From NCBI RefSeq assembly GCF_014699115.1, contig NZ_JACXAD010000024.1, forward strand, positions 1-64,000: DNA of 64,000 nucleotides, in the 5' to 3' direction. This document shows positions 45,404 to 53,785 of the stretch, piece by piece. This stretch comes from Hymenobacter montanus (GTDB lineage: Bacteria; Bacteroidota; Bacteroidia; Cytophagales; Hymenobacteraceae). The notes below the pieces were generated by a model. It did no database searches. It was not told the origin of the DNA and saw only the letters and a program-made list of their open reading frames with translations. Each line of letters opens with the position of its first letter. Position 1 is the stretch's first letter. The translations under genes and the position numbers were made by a program.

Positions 45404-46226
45404 CAGTGCCTGTCATGCCCAAGGTACCCAGATCAAAGAGCAAATCAACCGGGAGTTTACGCTGACGGCCGATGCGGCCCGCAGCACGCTGGCCCTCTAC
45501 AACATCAGTGGCTCGGTGCGGGTGCAGGGCTACGCTGGCAACAAAGTGGTGGTAGAAGCCACCAAAACCATCACGGCCGATGACGCCAAAACCCTGGAAC
45601 TTGGCAAGAATGAAGCGAAGCTGGGCTTCACGCAGCACGGCGACAGCGTAGTGGTGTACCTGGCCGGACCCTTCGACTCGCGCCCGCTCCAAAACGACCA
45701 CCGTAGTAGGGGTAGGAACCACCAGGAGATTGATTACCGCTACGATTTCGACTTCGTCGTGAAAGTGCCGTACGAGCTCAACTTGCACGTTTCGACCGTG
45801 AACCACGGGGCCGTGCTGGTGCAGGACGTGGCGGGCCTGCTGCACGTGGCCAACGTGAACGGGCCCATTACGCTCAAAAATGTGAAGGGCGCTACCCAGG
45901 CCCACACCGTGAACGGCGACGTGGATGCCAGCTACGCCACCAACCCAACCGGGGCCTCGTCCTACCACACCATCAACGGGCGGATTCGGGTGCACTACCC
46001 GGCCAGCCTGGGCGCCGACGTGCAGTTTAAGAGTATGCACGGCGAGTTTTACACCGACTTCCCCAATGCGGAAACGATGCCGGTGCAAGTCACCAAAAAC
46101 AAGGAAGGGCAGGGTGGTGGCACCGTGTACCGGCTCAGCAAGGATACGGCCGTGCGCATTGGGAAAGGCGGCGCCAACCTGCGATTTGAAACCCTCAACG
46201 GCGACGTAACCGTGGCCAAGCTATAG
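45348..46226 (+). CDS. Exported DUF4097 protein (cassette 1, first)
   Basis: A protein of 292 residues. The ATG at 45348 gives a signal peptide ending SACHAQ and lies inside the anti-sigma reading frame. The rest is a repetitive beta structure typical of DUF4097: STVNHGAVLVQDVAGLLHVA, NVNGPITLKNVKGATQAHTV, NGDVDASYAT and NGRIRVHY, ending ETLNGDVTVAKL. Such proteins form right-handed beta-helix-like solenoids and are called putative adhesins. It is translationally linked to the anti-sigma gene. Confidence 0.85.
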   Translation: MTRPTFIPSLNTLLLLLYSSACHAQGTQIKEQINREFTLTADAARSTLALYNISGSVRVQGYAGNKVVVEATKTITADDAKTLELGKNEAKLGFTQHGDSVVVYLAGPFDSRPLQNDHRSRGRNHQEIDYRYDFDFVVKVPYELNLHVSTVNHGAVLVQDVAGLLHVANVNGPITLKNVKGATQAHTVNGDVDASYATNPTGASSYHTINGRIRVHYPASLGADVQFKSMHGEFYTDFPNAETMPVQVTKNKEGQGGGTVYRLSKDTAVRIGKGGANLRFETLNGDVTVAKL

Positions 46227-46243
46227 TAAACCAACCAGCTACG

Positions 46244-47107
46244 ATGAAGAATCTCATGCAAATGGCCCTCGCCCGGCCCGGGCGGCGGCTTAGCCTAGCC
46301 CTGCTGCTGCTTAGTAAAGCGCTGCCCGGCCTTGGGCAAGACGCCAAGGAGCAGTTGACGGTGGCGCTGAGCGCGCCCGACAAGCCCGGCTCGCTGGAAG
46401 TGGAACAGGTAAACGGCTTCATCCACGTGGTGGGCTACGGCGGCAAGGAAGTGCTGATTGATGCCGTAGCCCGGCCCCGGTCGAGCAGCCGGCGGCACAA
46501 CCCAGATGCCGAGAAAGCGGCTCCGACGGGTATGCGGCGCCTGGCTGCCGGTACCAGTCTCAGCCTCACGGCCGAAGAAAAAAATAACCATGTCGAGATT
46601 TCCACCGATTCTCACCTGCATCCGGTCGACCTCACCATCAAAGTGCCCCAGCGGTTTTCGCTCAAGGTTAGCACCGTGAACAATGGCGACATTATTGTCG
46701 AAAACGTGAGTGGCGAGCTGGAAATAACCAACGTGAACGGGCCAATTCAGCTCCGGCAAGTATCGGGCTCGGCCGTGGCCAACACGGTGAACGGCAACCT
46801 CACGGCCACGTTTACGGGCCTCACGGCGGGCGCTCCCATGGCCTTCTCCACGCTCAATGGCCGGGTGGACGTAACCTTCCCGAGCACGGCCAAGGCAACT
46901 CTGAAAATGAAGTCGGAGCGCGGCGAGGTATACAGCGACTTCGAGGTGGCCGTGGACAAAAGCCCGGCCAAGGTGACCCGCACCAGCGAAAATGGCCTCA
47001 CCCGCCTAAGCACCGACGCCTGGACCTACGGCAAGGTGAACGGGGGCGGCGCCGAAGTGATGATGAAAACCATGAACGGCGACATCTTCCTCCGCAAAGC
47101 CAAATAA
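46244..47107 (+). CDS. Exported DUF4097 protein (cassette 1, second)
   Basis: A protein of 287 residues, 17 bases after the preceding DUF4097 gene and paralogous to it. The signal region ends ALPGLGQ. Solenoid units include STVNNGDIIVENVSGELEIT, NVNGPIQLRQVSGSAVANTV, NGRVDVTFPSTAKATLKMKS and SERGEVYSDF. The C-terminus is TMNGDIFLRKAK, closely matching the terminal NGD/SGD-(I/V)-x-x-(R/A)K signature of the other three copies in the window. Probably secreted or surface-bound. The function is unknown. Confidence 0.87.
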   Translation: MKNLMQMALARPGRRLSLALLLLSKALPGLGQDAKEQLTVALSAPDKPGSLEVEQVNGFIHVVGYGGKEVLIDAVARPRSSSRRHNPDAEKAAPTGMRRLAAGTSLSLTAEEKNNHVEISTDSHLHPVDLTIKVPQRFSLKVSTVNNGDIIVENVSGELEITNVNGPIQLRQVSGSAVANTVNGNLTATFTGLTAGAPMAFSTLNGRVDVTFPSTAKATLKMKSERGEVYSDFEVAVDKSPAKVTRTSENGLTRLSTDAWTYGKVNGGGAEVMMKTMNGDIFLRKAK

Positions 47108-47139
47108 AGCGGTTTCAAACTGCCGTCTATAGATAAGCT

Positions 47140-47238
47140 CGTCCTGCCGAGCTTGCCGGGGCCTCTTTCCCGCGTCACGATTCCAATTGGTGGAATTGCT
47201 CGCGCCGCAAAGGGGGCTTCGACAAGCTCGGCAGGACG
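47140..47238. repeat. Intergenic inverted repeat (CGTCCTGCCGAGCTTG)
   Basis: Perfect 16-base inverted arms at 47140-47155 and 47223-47238, with CTTCGACAAGCTCGGCAGGACG at the right, flank a 67-base loop. The right arm is followed by TTTTTATT, so the element may also terminate cassette 1. It resembles dispersed REP-like elements. Confidence 0.75.
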
Positions 47239-47283
47239 TTTTTATTAGGACTGGTTCGACCTTGCAAAAAAAATTGAGGCCCG

Positions 47284-47314
47284 CTGTAACGAATGGCCCT
47301 AAGCCGGGTACTCC
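47284..47314 (+). promoter_or_regulatory. Promoter candidate of sigma cassette 2
   Basis: CTGTAAC (47284-47290), a 17-base spacer and GTACTCC (47308-47314) lie 27 bases before the sigma gene. Element and spacing parallel those in front of cassette 1 (43867-43896), which suggests an ECF-type autoregulated promoter class. Confidence 0.45.
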
Positions 47315-47341
47315 TTTCATTCCAACTCCTAACTCTGTTCT

Positions 47342-47887
47342 GTGAATCCCGCGAGCGACGAAGTACTAATGGCTGCCGTACGGGCCGATGACCTCGACCA
47401 ACTCGTGCCCTTGTTCGAGCGTTACCACGGCCCCTTGTTCAACTACCTCACTCGCCTCACCAACGACCGCGAAACCAGCGAAGACCTCACCCAGACCGTG
47501 TTCGAGCGTATCCTGAAATACCGTAGCAGCTACCAGCCCACCCAGCCCTTCAAAGCCTGGGTGTACCAGATGGCCCGCAACGTGCACGCCGACTACTGGC
47601 AGCGCAAGGAAAAGCTGCGCGCCGCTGACGTAGACGAGGTGGAGCGAACCGGCGGCCTACGCGGCGCGGCTTTCTCCCAGATGCGCGTGAGCAGCCATCA
47701 CGACGACCTGCACGAAGCCCTGGCTCTGCTGCCCCCCGCGCAGCGTGAAATCCTGGTGCTGAACCGCTTCCAGGGATTCGGCTACGAGGAAATCGGCAAG
47801 CTGCTGGGCTGCACCGCCGAGGCCGCCCGCGTAAAAGCCCACCGCGCCCTGCAAGCGCTCCGCAAAATCTACTTCGCCGGCGGGTAG
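47342..47887 (+). CDS. ECF RNA polymerase sigma factor (cassette 2)
   Basis: A protein of 181 residues, GTG start at 47342. Region 2: LFERYHGPLFNYLTRL, EDLTQTVFERILKYRSSY and FKAWVYQMARNVHADYWQR. Region 4: LPPAQREILVLNRFQGFGYE and EIGKLLGCTAEAARVKAHRA. It is clearly paralogous to the sigma factor of cassette 1 (shared LFERYHxPLF and LVLxRFQ). Probably controlled by the anti-sigma protein encoded next. Confidence 0.92.
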   Translation: MNPASDEVLMAAVRADDLDQLVPLFERYHGPLFNYLTRLTNDRETSEDLTQTVFERILKYRSSYQPTQPFKAWVYQMARNVHADYWQRKEKLRAADVDEVERTGGLRGAAFSQMRVSSHHDDLHEALALLPPAQREILVLNRFQGFGYEEIGKLLGCTAEAARVKAHRALQALRKIYFAGG

Positions 47888-48075
47888 AATGGTGCTTGGT
47901 TTTTGGTGCTTGGTGCTTGGTTTTTGAACAAGTGGCAGCAAATGAATAAGAAACAGCAAAACCAAGTCGGGCTTCTACTCACAAATACTTAGCAATCAAT
48001 CACTAGAGCGGTGTCGGCAGACCAGCAGCCAAGCACCAGGCTCCAAGCACCAAGCACCAATAAATAAGCACCAAT
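47888..48075. repeat. Intergenic TGGTGCTTGG inverted repeat
   Basis: Three to four copies of TGGTGCTTGG/GGTGCTTGGT at 47890-47925 are matched by complementary AAGCACCA units at 48031-48074. They form a large inverted repeat between the sigma and anti-sigma genes of cassette 2, which in cassette 1 overlap. This is probably an inserted dispersed element. Confidence 0.7.
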
Positions 48076-48915
48076 ATGAAAACGCCCGAACTTTCTGCCT
48101 GCCACGAGATGGAAGCGTTGCTGCCGGCCTACGTCGAGCGTAGCCTGCCCGCTGCCGAGGCCGAACGAGTGGCTGCTCATTTGACCACCTGCCCGACTTG
48201 CCAGCTGCAAGTAACCCAGCTCCGCGCCCTCGGCGACGACCTGGACGCGGCCCTGCCCGAAGTACCCCGCACGGCCCTGCGGGCCAATTTCATGGCGATG
48301 CTGGAGCAGCAAAAAGCCCTGTTGCCGACGGCTCCGCCCCTCGCAGCCCCGGCGCCTCCCGCTGCCAGAGTGGTATCGATGTGGCCCACGGCCCTGGCCA
48401 ACAACTGGCTGCGCGTTGCCGCCAGCCTCGTGCTGATTGCCGCCGGCATCCTGCTCGGCCGCCAGTTGCCCTGGGGTACCCGCGGCAGCGACGGTCTTGC
48501 GGCTGGCAAGCCGGCCCCGGCCGCGCTCGCTGACGCCCTCGTCGGCGACAACGGCCAACCCGTTTCGGCCAGCGACCGGATTCGGCTCGTCGCCAATTCG
48601 ACCAAGGAGAAAGAGCCCGGCGATGCCACGGTACAGGTGCTTCTCAACACGCTGAACTTCGATGCTAGTCCAAACGTGCGGCTGGCGGCCTGCGAGGCCC
48701 TATACCGCCTCCGCGACGACCCCCGGGTTCGGGAAGGGCTGGTGCAATCGCTATCCATCCAGACCGACCCCAACGTGCAAATCGCCCTCATCGACATGGT
48801 CGTCTCGCTCCGGGTGCGCCGGGCCGTGCCGCAGCTCCAGCGCCTGGCCAAGCGCCCCGACGCCCTGCCCGTAGTGCGGACCCAGGCCGAAGCCGGCATT
48901 GGCAAACTCATCTAA
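48076..48915 (+). CDS. Zinc-finger anti-sigma factor with HEAT-like repeats (cassette 2)
   Basis: A protein of 279 residues. The zf-HC2 domain has Cys9-His10 and H-x3-C-x2-C (HLTTCPTC). One transmembrane helix (WLRVAASLVLIAAGILLG, about 115-133) precedes HEAT-like repeats (FDASPNVRLAACEALYRLRD, DPRVREGLVQSLSIQTDPNV, QIALIDMVVSLRVRRAVPQL). Same architecture as the cassette 1 protein, including the N-V-R-L-A repeat signature. Proposed membrane-bound inhibitor of the preceding sigma factor with a periplasmic sensor. Confidence 0.88.
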   Translation: MKTPELSACHEMEALLPAYVERSLPAAEAERVAAHLTTCPTCQLQVTQLRALGDDLDAALPEVPRTALRANFMAMLEQQKALLPTAPPLAAPAPPAARVVSMWPTALANNWLRVAASLVLIAAGILLGRQLPWGTRGSDGLAAGKPAPAALADALVGDNGQPVSASDRIRLVANSTKEKEPGDATVQVLLNTLNFDASPNVRLAACEALYRLRDDPRVREGLVQSLSIQTDPNVQIALIDMVVSLRVRRAVPQLQRLAKRPDALPVVRTQAEAGIGKLI

Positions 48916-49091
48916 GCTTTCAGGCCCGGTGGCCGGCCGGGGGCGCCTCAAGTTAGGACGTCGCTCTCTCGATTCGCAGTGCGCGACCTACCCATCGAAA
49001 GAACTCTTTTTCTCCCGCTTTTCTCACCCTCTTTCTGCACGCGGTGCCGGCGCCGGCACCCCAGACTTCACATTGCTTACATTTTCTCGCC

Positions 49092-49859
49092 ATGAATAAG
49101 CTCATTTTCTTCACCATCGCGGGCCTGCTGGCGGCCCAGGCCGGGCGGGCCCAGGAGTATAAAACCAAGCTCAGCGGCAAAGACCGGAAAGTCATCATCA
49201 ACATGCAGGGCAGCAACGTAACGGTGGAAGGCACCAACGGCGACGACCTCATCATTAGCGGCGACGGCTTCGAGGAAATGCCCAAGCAGGCCCAGGGCCT
49301 GCGCCCCATCTACAACTCGGCCGTGGACAACACCAAAATCGGGTTGTCGGTCACGCAAACGGGCGGCACGGTGCGCATCGCGCGGGCTTCCCGCAAGGAT
49401 GCCAGCTACACTATCCGGGTACCGCGCAGCACGGCGGTGCAGTACAACCAAACCGGTTGGAACGGCGGCGACATCGTGGTGCGTGACATAACCGGCGACC
49501 TGGAAGTGAGCATGAAGACCGGCGACATCAAGCTCCTCAACGTGCCTGGACCCGTAGTAGCCAATACCGTGAGCGGCGACATTCAGGTGCGTTTCGCGCC
49601 CTTGCGCCAAGGCCCCAGCTCTATTTCCACCGTGAGCGGCGACGTGGATGTAAGCCTGCCCGCCAATACCAAAGCCACCCTGAAGATGCGCTCGGTATCG
49701 GGCGAGGTTTACACCGATTTCGACATCAACATGGGGAAAGACCAGGATGATATGCGGCATATCGGTGGCCAAGTGGTTGATGGCAGCATTAACGGCGGCG
49801 GTACCGAGCTCTCGCTCAAAACGGTGAGCGGCGACATCTACGTCCGCAAAGCCAAGTAA
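49092..49859 (+). CDS. Exported DUF4097 protein (cassette 2, first)
   Basis: A protein of 255 residues. The ATG at 49092 gives a signal peptide ending GRAQE. Solenoid-like units: GDIVVRDITGDLEVSMKTGD, IKLLNVPGPVVANTVSGDIQ, STVSGDVDVSLPANTKATLK and SVSGEVYTDFDI, ending TVSGDIYVRKAK. It is most like the second DUF4097 protein of cassette 1 at the C-terminus. Secreted or periplasmic. The function is unknown. Confidence 0.87.
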   Translation: MNKLIFFTIAGLLAAQAGRAQEYKTKLSGKDRKVIINMQGSNVTVEGTNGDDLIISGDGFEEMPKQAQGLRPIYNSAVDNTKIGLSVTQTGGTVRIARASRKDASYTIRVPRSTAVQYNQTGWNGGDIVVRDITGDLEVSMKTGDIKLLNVPGPVVANTVSGDIQVRFAPLRQGPSSISTVSGDVDVSLPANTKATLKMRSVSGEVYTDFDINMGKDQDDMRHIGGQVVDGSINGGGTELSLKTVSGDIYVRKAK

Positions 49860-50093
49860 GCCGGGCTGGTCGCCCCGGCCCGGCGAATGGAAAAGCGCGG
49901 CGCCGGGAAAAGCAACCAAACGCCTTGTACCAGAGCCTTTATTAAAAGACAATATCCGGCGGAGTCGAAGGATTTCAGCCACGAGGCTAACTCGAAGATG
50001 CCGACGAAGCAGCAGGGCTGCTTCCGCTCCGCCGGGCGCTCAGGAATTTCACTACTCAACCCAGCTAACTGCTCACCTTCATCTTTCTGCACC

Positions 50094-50837
50094 ATGCGCC
50101 GCTTTCTATTCCTCCTGTTGCTGGTTCTCGCCGCGAGCGGTAGCCAGCGGGCCTCAGCCCAGAAAATCATTGAGAAAACCGCCAATCTGGCCGCTGGCCA
50201 GCGCTTATACCTTAATCTGCGGCAGGCCAGCAGCATTCGTGTGCGAGCCGGGGCCAGCGGTAAAATGACGCTGAAAGCCTCCGTCAGCATCAATCAAAAC
50301 AAGCTCAACGAGGCCCTGCTGCTCACCGTGGAGCAGTCCGGCGACGAACTCAGGATGGTCTCCGCTTTTGATAAGGAAGTGTTGCGCAACTCCCAACCCG
50401 GCGACTGCCCCAACGGCGGCTCCTACTACGGCGATACGTTCATCATCGACGGCAAAAATGACGGCGGGCGTAAGGACGGCTGGTCGGCAAACCAGGTGTG
50501 CGCCGTGATCGACTACGAGATTACGGTGCCCGCCGAGGTGGCCCTGCGCGTAAACACCCTCAGCGGCAACATCGACATCGCGGGCCTCACGGGCCCCATT
50601 GAGGCGAAGTCCTTAAGCGGATTTGTGGACGTGGCCTGGCCCGCCACGCGGGGCGCCGAGCTGTCGCTCAAAAGCATTACCGGGGAAGTGTACACCGACC
50701 AGGAAATTGCCTTCACCAACCTGCGGGAGAAGAATCCCATTGTGGGTTATCAGCTTCATGGCACGCTCAGCGGTAGCGGTCCGCTCGTCAAGCTGGAATC
50801 CATCAGCAATGACGTGTATTTCCGCAAACGGAAGTAA
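50094..50837 (+). CDS. Exported DUF4097 protein (cassette 2, second)
   Basis: A protein of 247 residues. The ATG at 50094 gives MRRFLFLLLLVLAASGSQRA with cleavage near SAQ. The N-terminal half is more divergent and has two cysteines (GDCPNGGSYYG and NQVCAVIDY). The C-terminal half is the familiar solenoid: VNTLSGNIDIAGLTGPIEAK, SLSGFVDVAWP, SITGEVYTDQE and SISNDVYFRKRK. It ends cassette 2. The frame upstream of this ATG is open but carries no signal peptide. Confidence 0.82.
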   Translation: MRRFLFLLLLVLAASGSQRASAQKIIEKTANLAAGQRLYLNLRQASSIRVRAGASGKMTLKASVSINQNKLNEALLLTVEQSGDELRMVSAFDKEVLRNSQPGDCPNGGSYYGDTFIIDGKNDGGRKDGWSANQVCAVIDYEITVPAEVALRVNTLSGNIDIAGLTGPIEAKSLSGFVDVAWPATRGAELSLKSITGEVYTDQEIAFTNLREKNPIVGYQLHGTLSGSGPLVKLESISNDVYFRKRK

Positions 50838-51157
50838 CCATTCCTACTAGCTGCAGTTTCCACGCGAAATGGGCCCGGTTTGGCTGCCGTTGGGAAAATT
50901 ATTGATTGGCTAACCGAAAACCAACCGGAGCTTATGCCTGCCCTGCGCGTGGGGTAGGCGCAAAACAGTGGGACCGGGGCGCTGCCGGGAGCTGAGTCTG
51001 CAAGCTCGCTCCCGGCAGTAGTGGCTGGGGGCTGCATACTGGTGAGTGACTAGCAGTCCGACTAAGCCCGCCCCGCCCCGTTGTTTGGGCGTCATGCCGA
51101 CCAACAGATTAATTTTGAAGTATTTTGGAACACCCCTTACAACTATAGCTCCGTCTT
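50838..51157 (+). promoter_or_regulatory. Intergenic hairpin and promoter of the DUF5916 gene
   Basis: A perfect 11-bp stem (50982-50992 with 51008-51018, CTGCCGGGAGC) may end cassette 2. TTTG at 51084-51087 and the exact -7 box TAATTTTG at 51110-51117, spaced 22 bases, lie about 40 bases before the next ATG. Confidence 0.5.
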
Positions 51158-53728
51158 ATGCTATTTCTTTTTACTCGGCGTGTGCTCTTTCTGCTATTAG
51201 GGGCTTGGGTGGGGGCCCTACCGGCCACTTGGGCGCAAACCCTGCCGCCCGGGACTACCCCTGCGGCTACGGCGGCCCCCAAGCGCCAGTTGGCGGCCGT
51301 GCGTATCAACGAGCCGATTAAGCTCGACGGCACGCTCAATGAGGCGGTGTGGCAGCAGGCCCGGCCCGCCACCGACTTCATCCAGAACCGGCCTAACCCC
51401 GGCCCTCATGAAAAGCACCCGACCGAAGTACGCGTGCTCTACGACGACGCAGCTATTTACGTGGGGGCCGTGATGCACGACGTCTCGCAGGATTCCATTC
51501 CGCGGGAATTGACGGCGCGCGACAACTTCGGCAACACCGACTTCATCGGCATCTTTCTCGACACCTACTTCGACCAGCTCAACGGGTACGCCTTCTTCGT
51601 GACCACCGGGGGCGTGCAGATGGATGCCCGCTACTCGCCGGCCGGCGGCGAAGATTTCAACTGGAACGCCGTGTGGGAGAGCCGCACCTCGCTGCGGGGC
51701 ACCGATTGGGTGGCCGAGATGCGCATTCCTTACTCGGCCATCCGTTTCAGCACGGCGGAGGAGCAGCGGTGGGGCCTGAACTTCATGCGGCAGCGCAAGC
51801 GCGACAACCAGGCGTTTTTTTGGAACGAGGTGAAGCCGGCCGTCGACGGGTTCGTGAACCAGTGGGGCGAGCTAACGGGGGTGAAAGGCGTAAAGCCGCC
51901 GCTCCGGCTTTCGCTCACGCCCTACGTGTCGAGCTACGTCAACCACAACCCGTTGAATGCTGAAGGCACCAAGCGTACCAGCACCAGCTTCAACGGCGGG
52001 GCCGACGTAAAGTGGGGCATCAACGAAAGCTTCACCCTCGACGCCACGCTGGTGCCGGATTTCGGGCAGGTGCAGAGCGACAACCAGGTGCTCAACCTTT
52101 CGCCCTTTGAGGTGCAGTTCAACGAAAACCGGCCGTTTTTTACCGAAGGCACCGAGCTGTTTAACAAGGGTAACCTGTTTTACTCGCGCCGGGTGGGGGC
52201 CCAGCCCGTGGGCTTCGACGACGTGAAGGTCGGCACCAACGAGTTTGTGCTGCGCAACCCCGCCGAAACGCCGCTGCTCAACGCCACCAAAATCTCGGGC
52301 CGCACCAGCAAGGGCCTGGGCGTAGGCGTGTTCAACGCCCTGAGCAACGACGTATACGCTACCATCCGCAACCGCGAAACCGGGGCCGAGCGCGAGGTGC
52401 TGACTCAGCCGTTCAGCAACTACAACATCGCGGTGCTCGACCAGAGCCTGAAAAACAACTCCTACCTGAGCCTCATCAACACCAACGTGACGCGGGCCGG
52501 CCAGACCTACGACGCCAACGTGACCGGCGGCCTGTTCCGCTTCGCCAACAAGGCCAACAGCTACGCCCTCGACGGCCGGGTGGTGTACTCCCGACGCCGG
52601 GGCACCAAATTCGGTTCCGAGGAGCAAATCGATGACCAGGACGGCTACAAGTACCGCGTGGGCTTCGGCAAAATCGGGGGCACCTTCACCTGGTACCTGA
52701 GCCACGGCATCGAGTCCAACACCTACAATCCGAACGATTTAGGCATCCTGTTCGGCAACAACAACATCACGCAGTCGCTGGACCTGAGCTACAACAAGTA
52801 CCAGCCTTTCTGGAAGGTGAACAACTTCTACCTGTTCGGTAACCTCAGCCACACGCTGCTCTACAAGCCCACGCTTTACCAGGCGGTAAACTTCTATCTG
52901 GGCGCGAACACCACCTTCACCAAAAGCTTTAATCAAATAGGCTTCGACTTAAATGTGGACCCGGTTACGCACGACTTTTTCGAGCCCCGGACTAATCCGC
53001 TGGGTGAGTACTACGTGCGGGTGCCCGGCAATGCCCGGATAGTGTGGTTTATCAATTCCGACTCGCGCAAAAAGTTTGCCTGGGGCCTGAATGCCGGGGT
53101 GCAGCATTATAACCTCGACGGCCGCCTGCCCCGGGCCCGCCGGGGCGGCTACAGCTTTGGCGCCTACCCGCGCTACCGTCTCAACAACCACCTTACGTTC
53201 CGCTACAGCGTGGATTGGAGCCTGCGTACCAACCAGATCGGCTACGTCAACGGCGGCCTCGATGCCGGCGAGCCGCTCGACCAGCCGTTTATCGGTCAGA
53301 TTATGCTCGGCCGGCGTAACGTGACCACGCTGTCGAACATCGTGTCCGCGGCCTACACATTCACCAATCGCATGTCGTTCACGCTGCGCTTGCGTCAGTA
53401 CACCAGCAACGTACACTACCACGATTTTGCTGCGCTGGGCCGGGATGGCGAAGAGCAACTGGTCGCTTACCAGCGCAACCGCGACAACACCTATAACGCT
53501 TTCAACGTCGATGCGGTGTATTCCTGGTGGTTCGCGCCCGGCTCGCAGCTGAGTATCGTTTGGAAAAATGCGGGCACTACGTATCTGAAGGCTGAGGAAG
53601 CTACACCCCAGTTTTTCGATAATTTCAATAACACCATCAACACGCCCCACAATAACTCGGTGTCGGTGAAAGTGCTGTACTTTCTCGACTACCTGGCGCT
53701 GCGGAAGCGGCCGATGAACGGCGGGTAA
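51158..53728 (+). CDS. DUF5916 outer-membrane protein with CBM9-like domain
   Basis: A protein of 856 residues with a signal peptide ending ATWAQ. Residues about 45-225 form a CBM9-like carbohydrate-binding domain (IKLDGTLNEAVWQQARPATD, VRVLYDDAAIYVGAVMHD). The following 630 residues match the DUF5916 region (ESFTLDATLVPDFGQVQSDN, QFNENRPFFTEGTELF, LFYSRRVG) with alternating strands as in an outer-membrane barrel. This architecture is common in Bacteroidota and uncharacterised. It follows the sigma cassettes but has its own promoter candidate. Confidence 0.9.
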   Translation: MLFLFTRRVLFLLLGAWVGALPATWAQTLPPGTTPAATAAPKRQLAAVRINEPIKLDGTLNEAVWQQARPATDFIQNRPNPGPHEKHPTEVRVLYDDAAIYVGAVMHDVSQDSIPRELTARDNFGNTDFIGIFLDTYFDQLNGYAFFVTTGGVQMDARYSPAGGEDFNWNAVWESRTSLRGTDWVAEMRIPYSAIRFSTAEEQRWGLNFMRQRKRDNQAFFWNEVKPAVDGFVNQWGELTGVKGVKPPLRLSLTPYVSSYVNHNPLNAEGTKRTSTSFNGGADVKWGINESFTLDATLVPDFGQVQSDNQVLNLSPFEVQFNENRPFFTEGTELFNKGNLFYSRRVGAQPVGFDDVKVGTNEFVLRNPAETPLLNATKISGRTSKGLGVGVFNALSNDVYATIRNRETGAEREVLTQPFSNYNIAVLDQSLKNNSYLSLINTNVTRAGQTYDANVTGGLFRFANKANSYALDGRVVYSRRRGTKFGSEEQIDDQDGYKYRVGFGKIGGTFTWYLSHGIESNTYNPNDLGILFGNNNITQSLDLSYNKYQPFWKVNNFYLFGNLSHTLLYKPTLYQAVNFYLGANTTFTKSFNQIGFDLNVDPVTHDFFEPRTNPLGEYYVRVPGNARIVWFINSDSRKKFAWGLNAGVQHYNLDGRLPRARRGGYSFGAYPRYRLNNHLTFRYSVDWSLRTNQIGYVNGGLDAGEPLDQPFIGQIMLGRRNVTTLSNIVSAAYTFTNRMSFTLRLRQYTSNVHYHDFAALGRDGEEQLVAYQRNRDNTYNAFNVDAVYSWWFAPGSQLSIVWKNAGTTYLKAEEATPQFFDNFNNTINTPHNNSVSVKVLYFLDYLALRKRPMNGG

Positions 53729-53785
53729 GGCCGCCAACCCGGGCGCTCCTACCTTTGTGCGTCCTTTGCTAACCCCTCGCGCAGC

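Noticed and set aside
47140..47238. Possible attC-like or phage attachment site
   Set aside because: A simple inverted repeat with an unpaired 67-base loop and no integrase nearby fits a REP-like element better.
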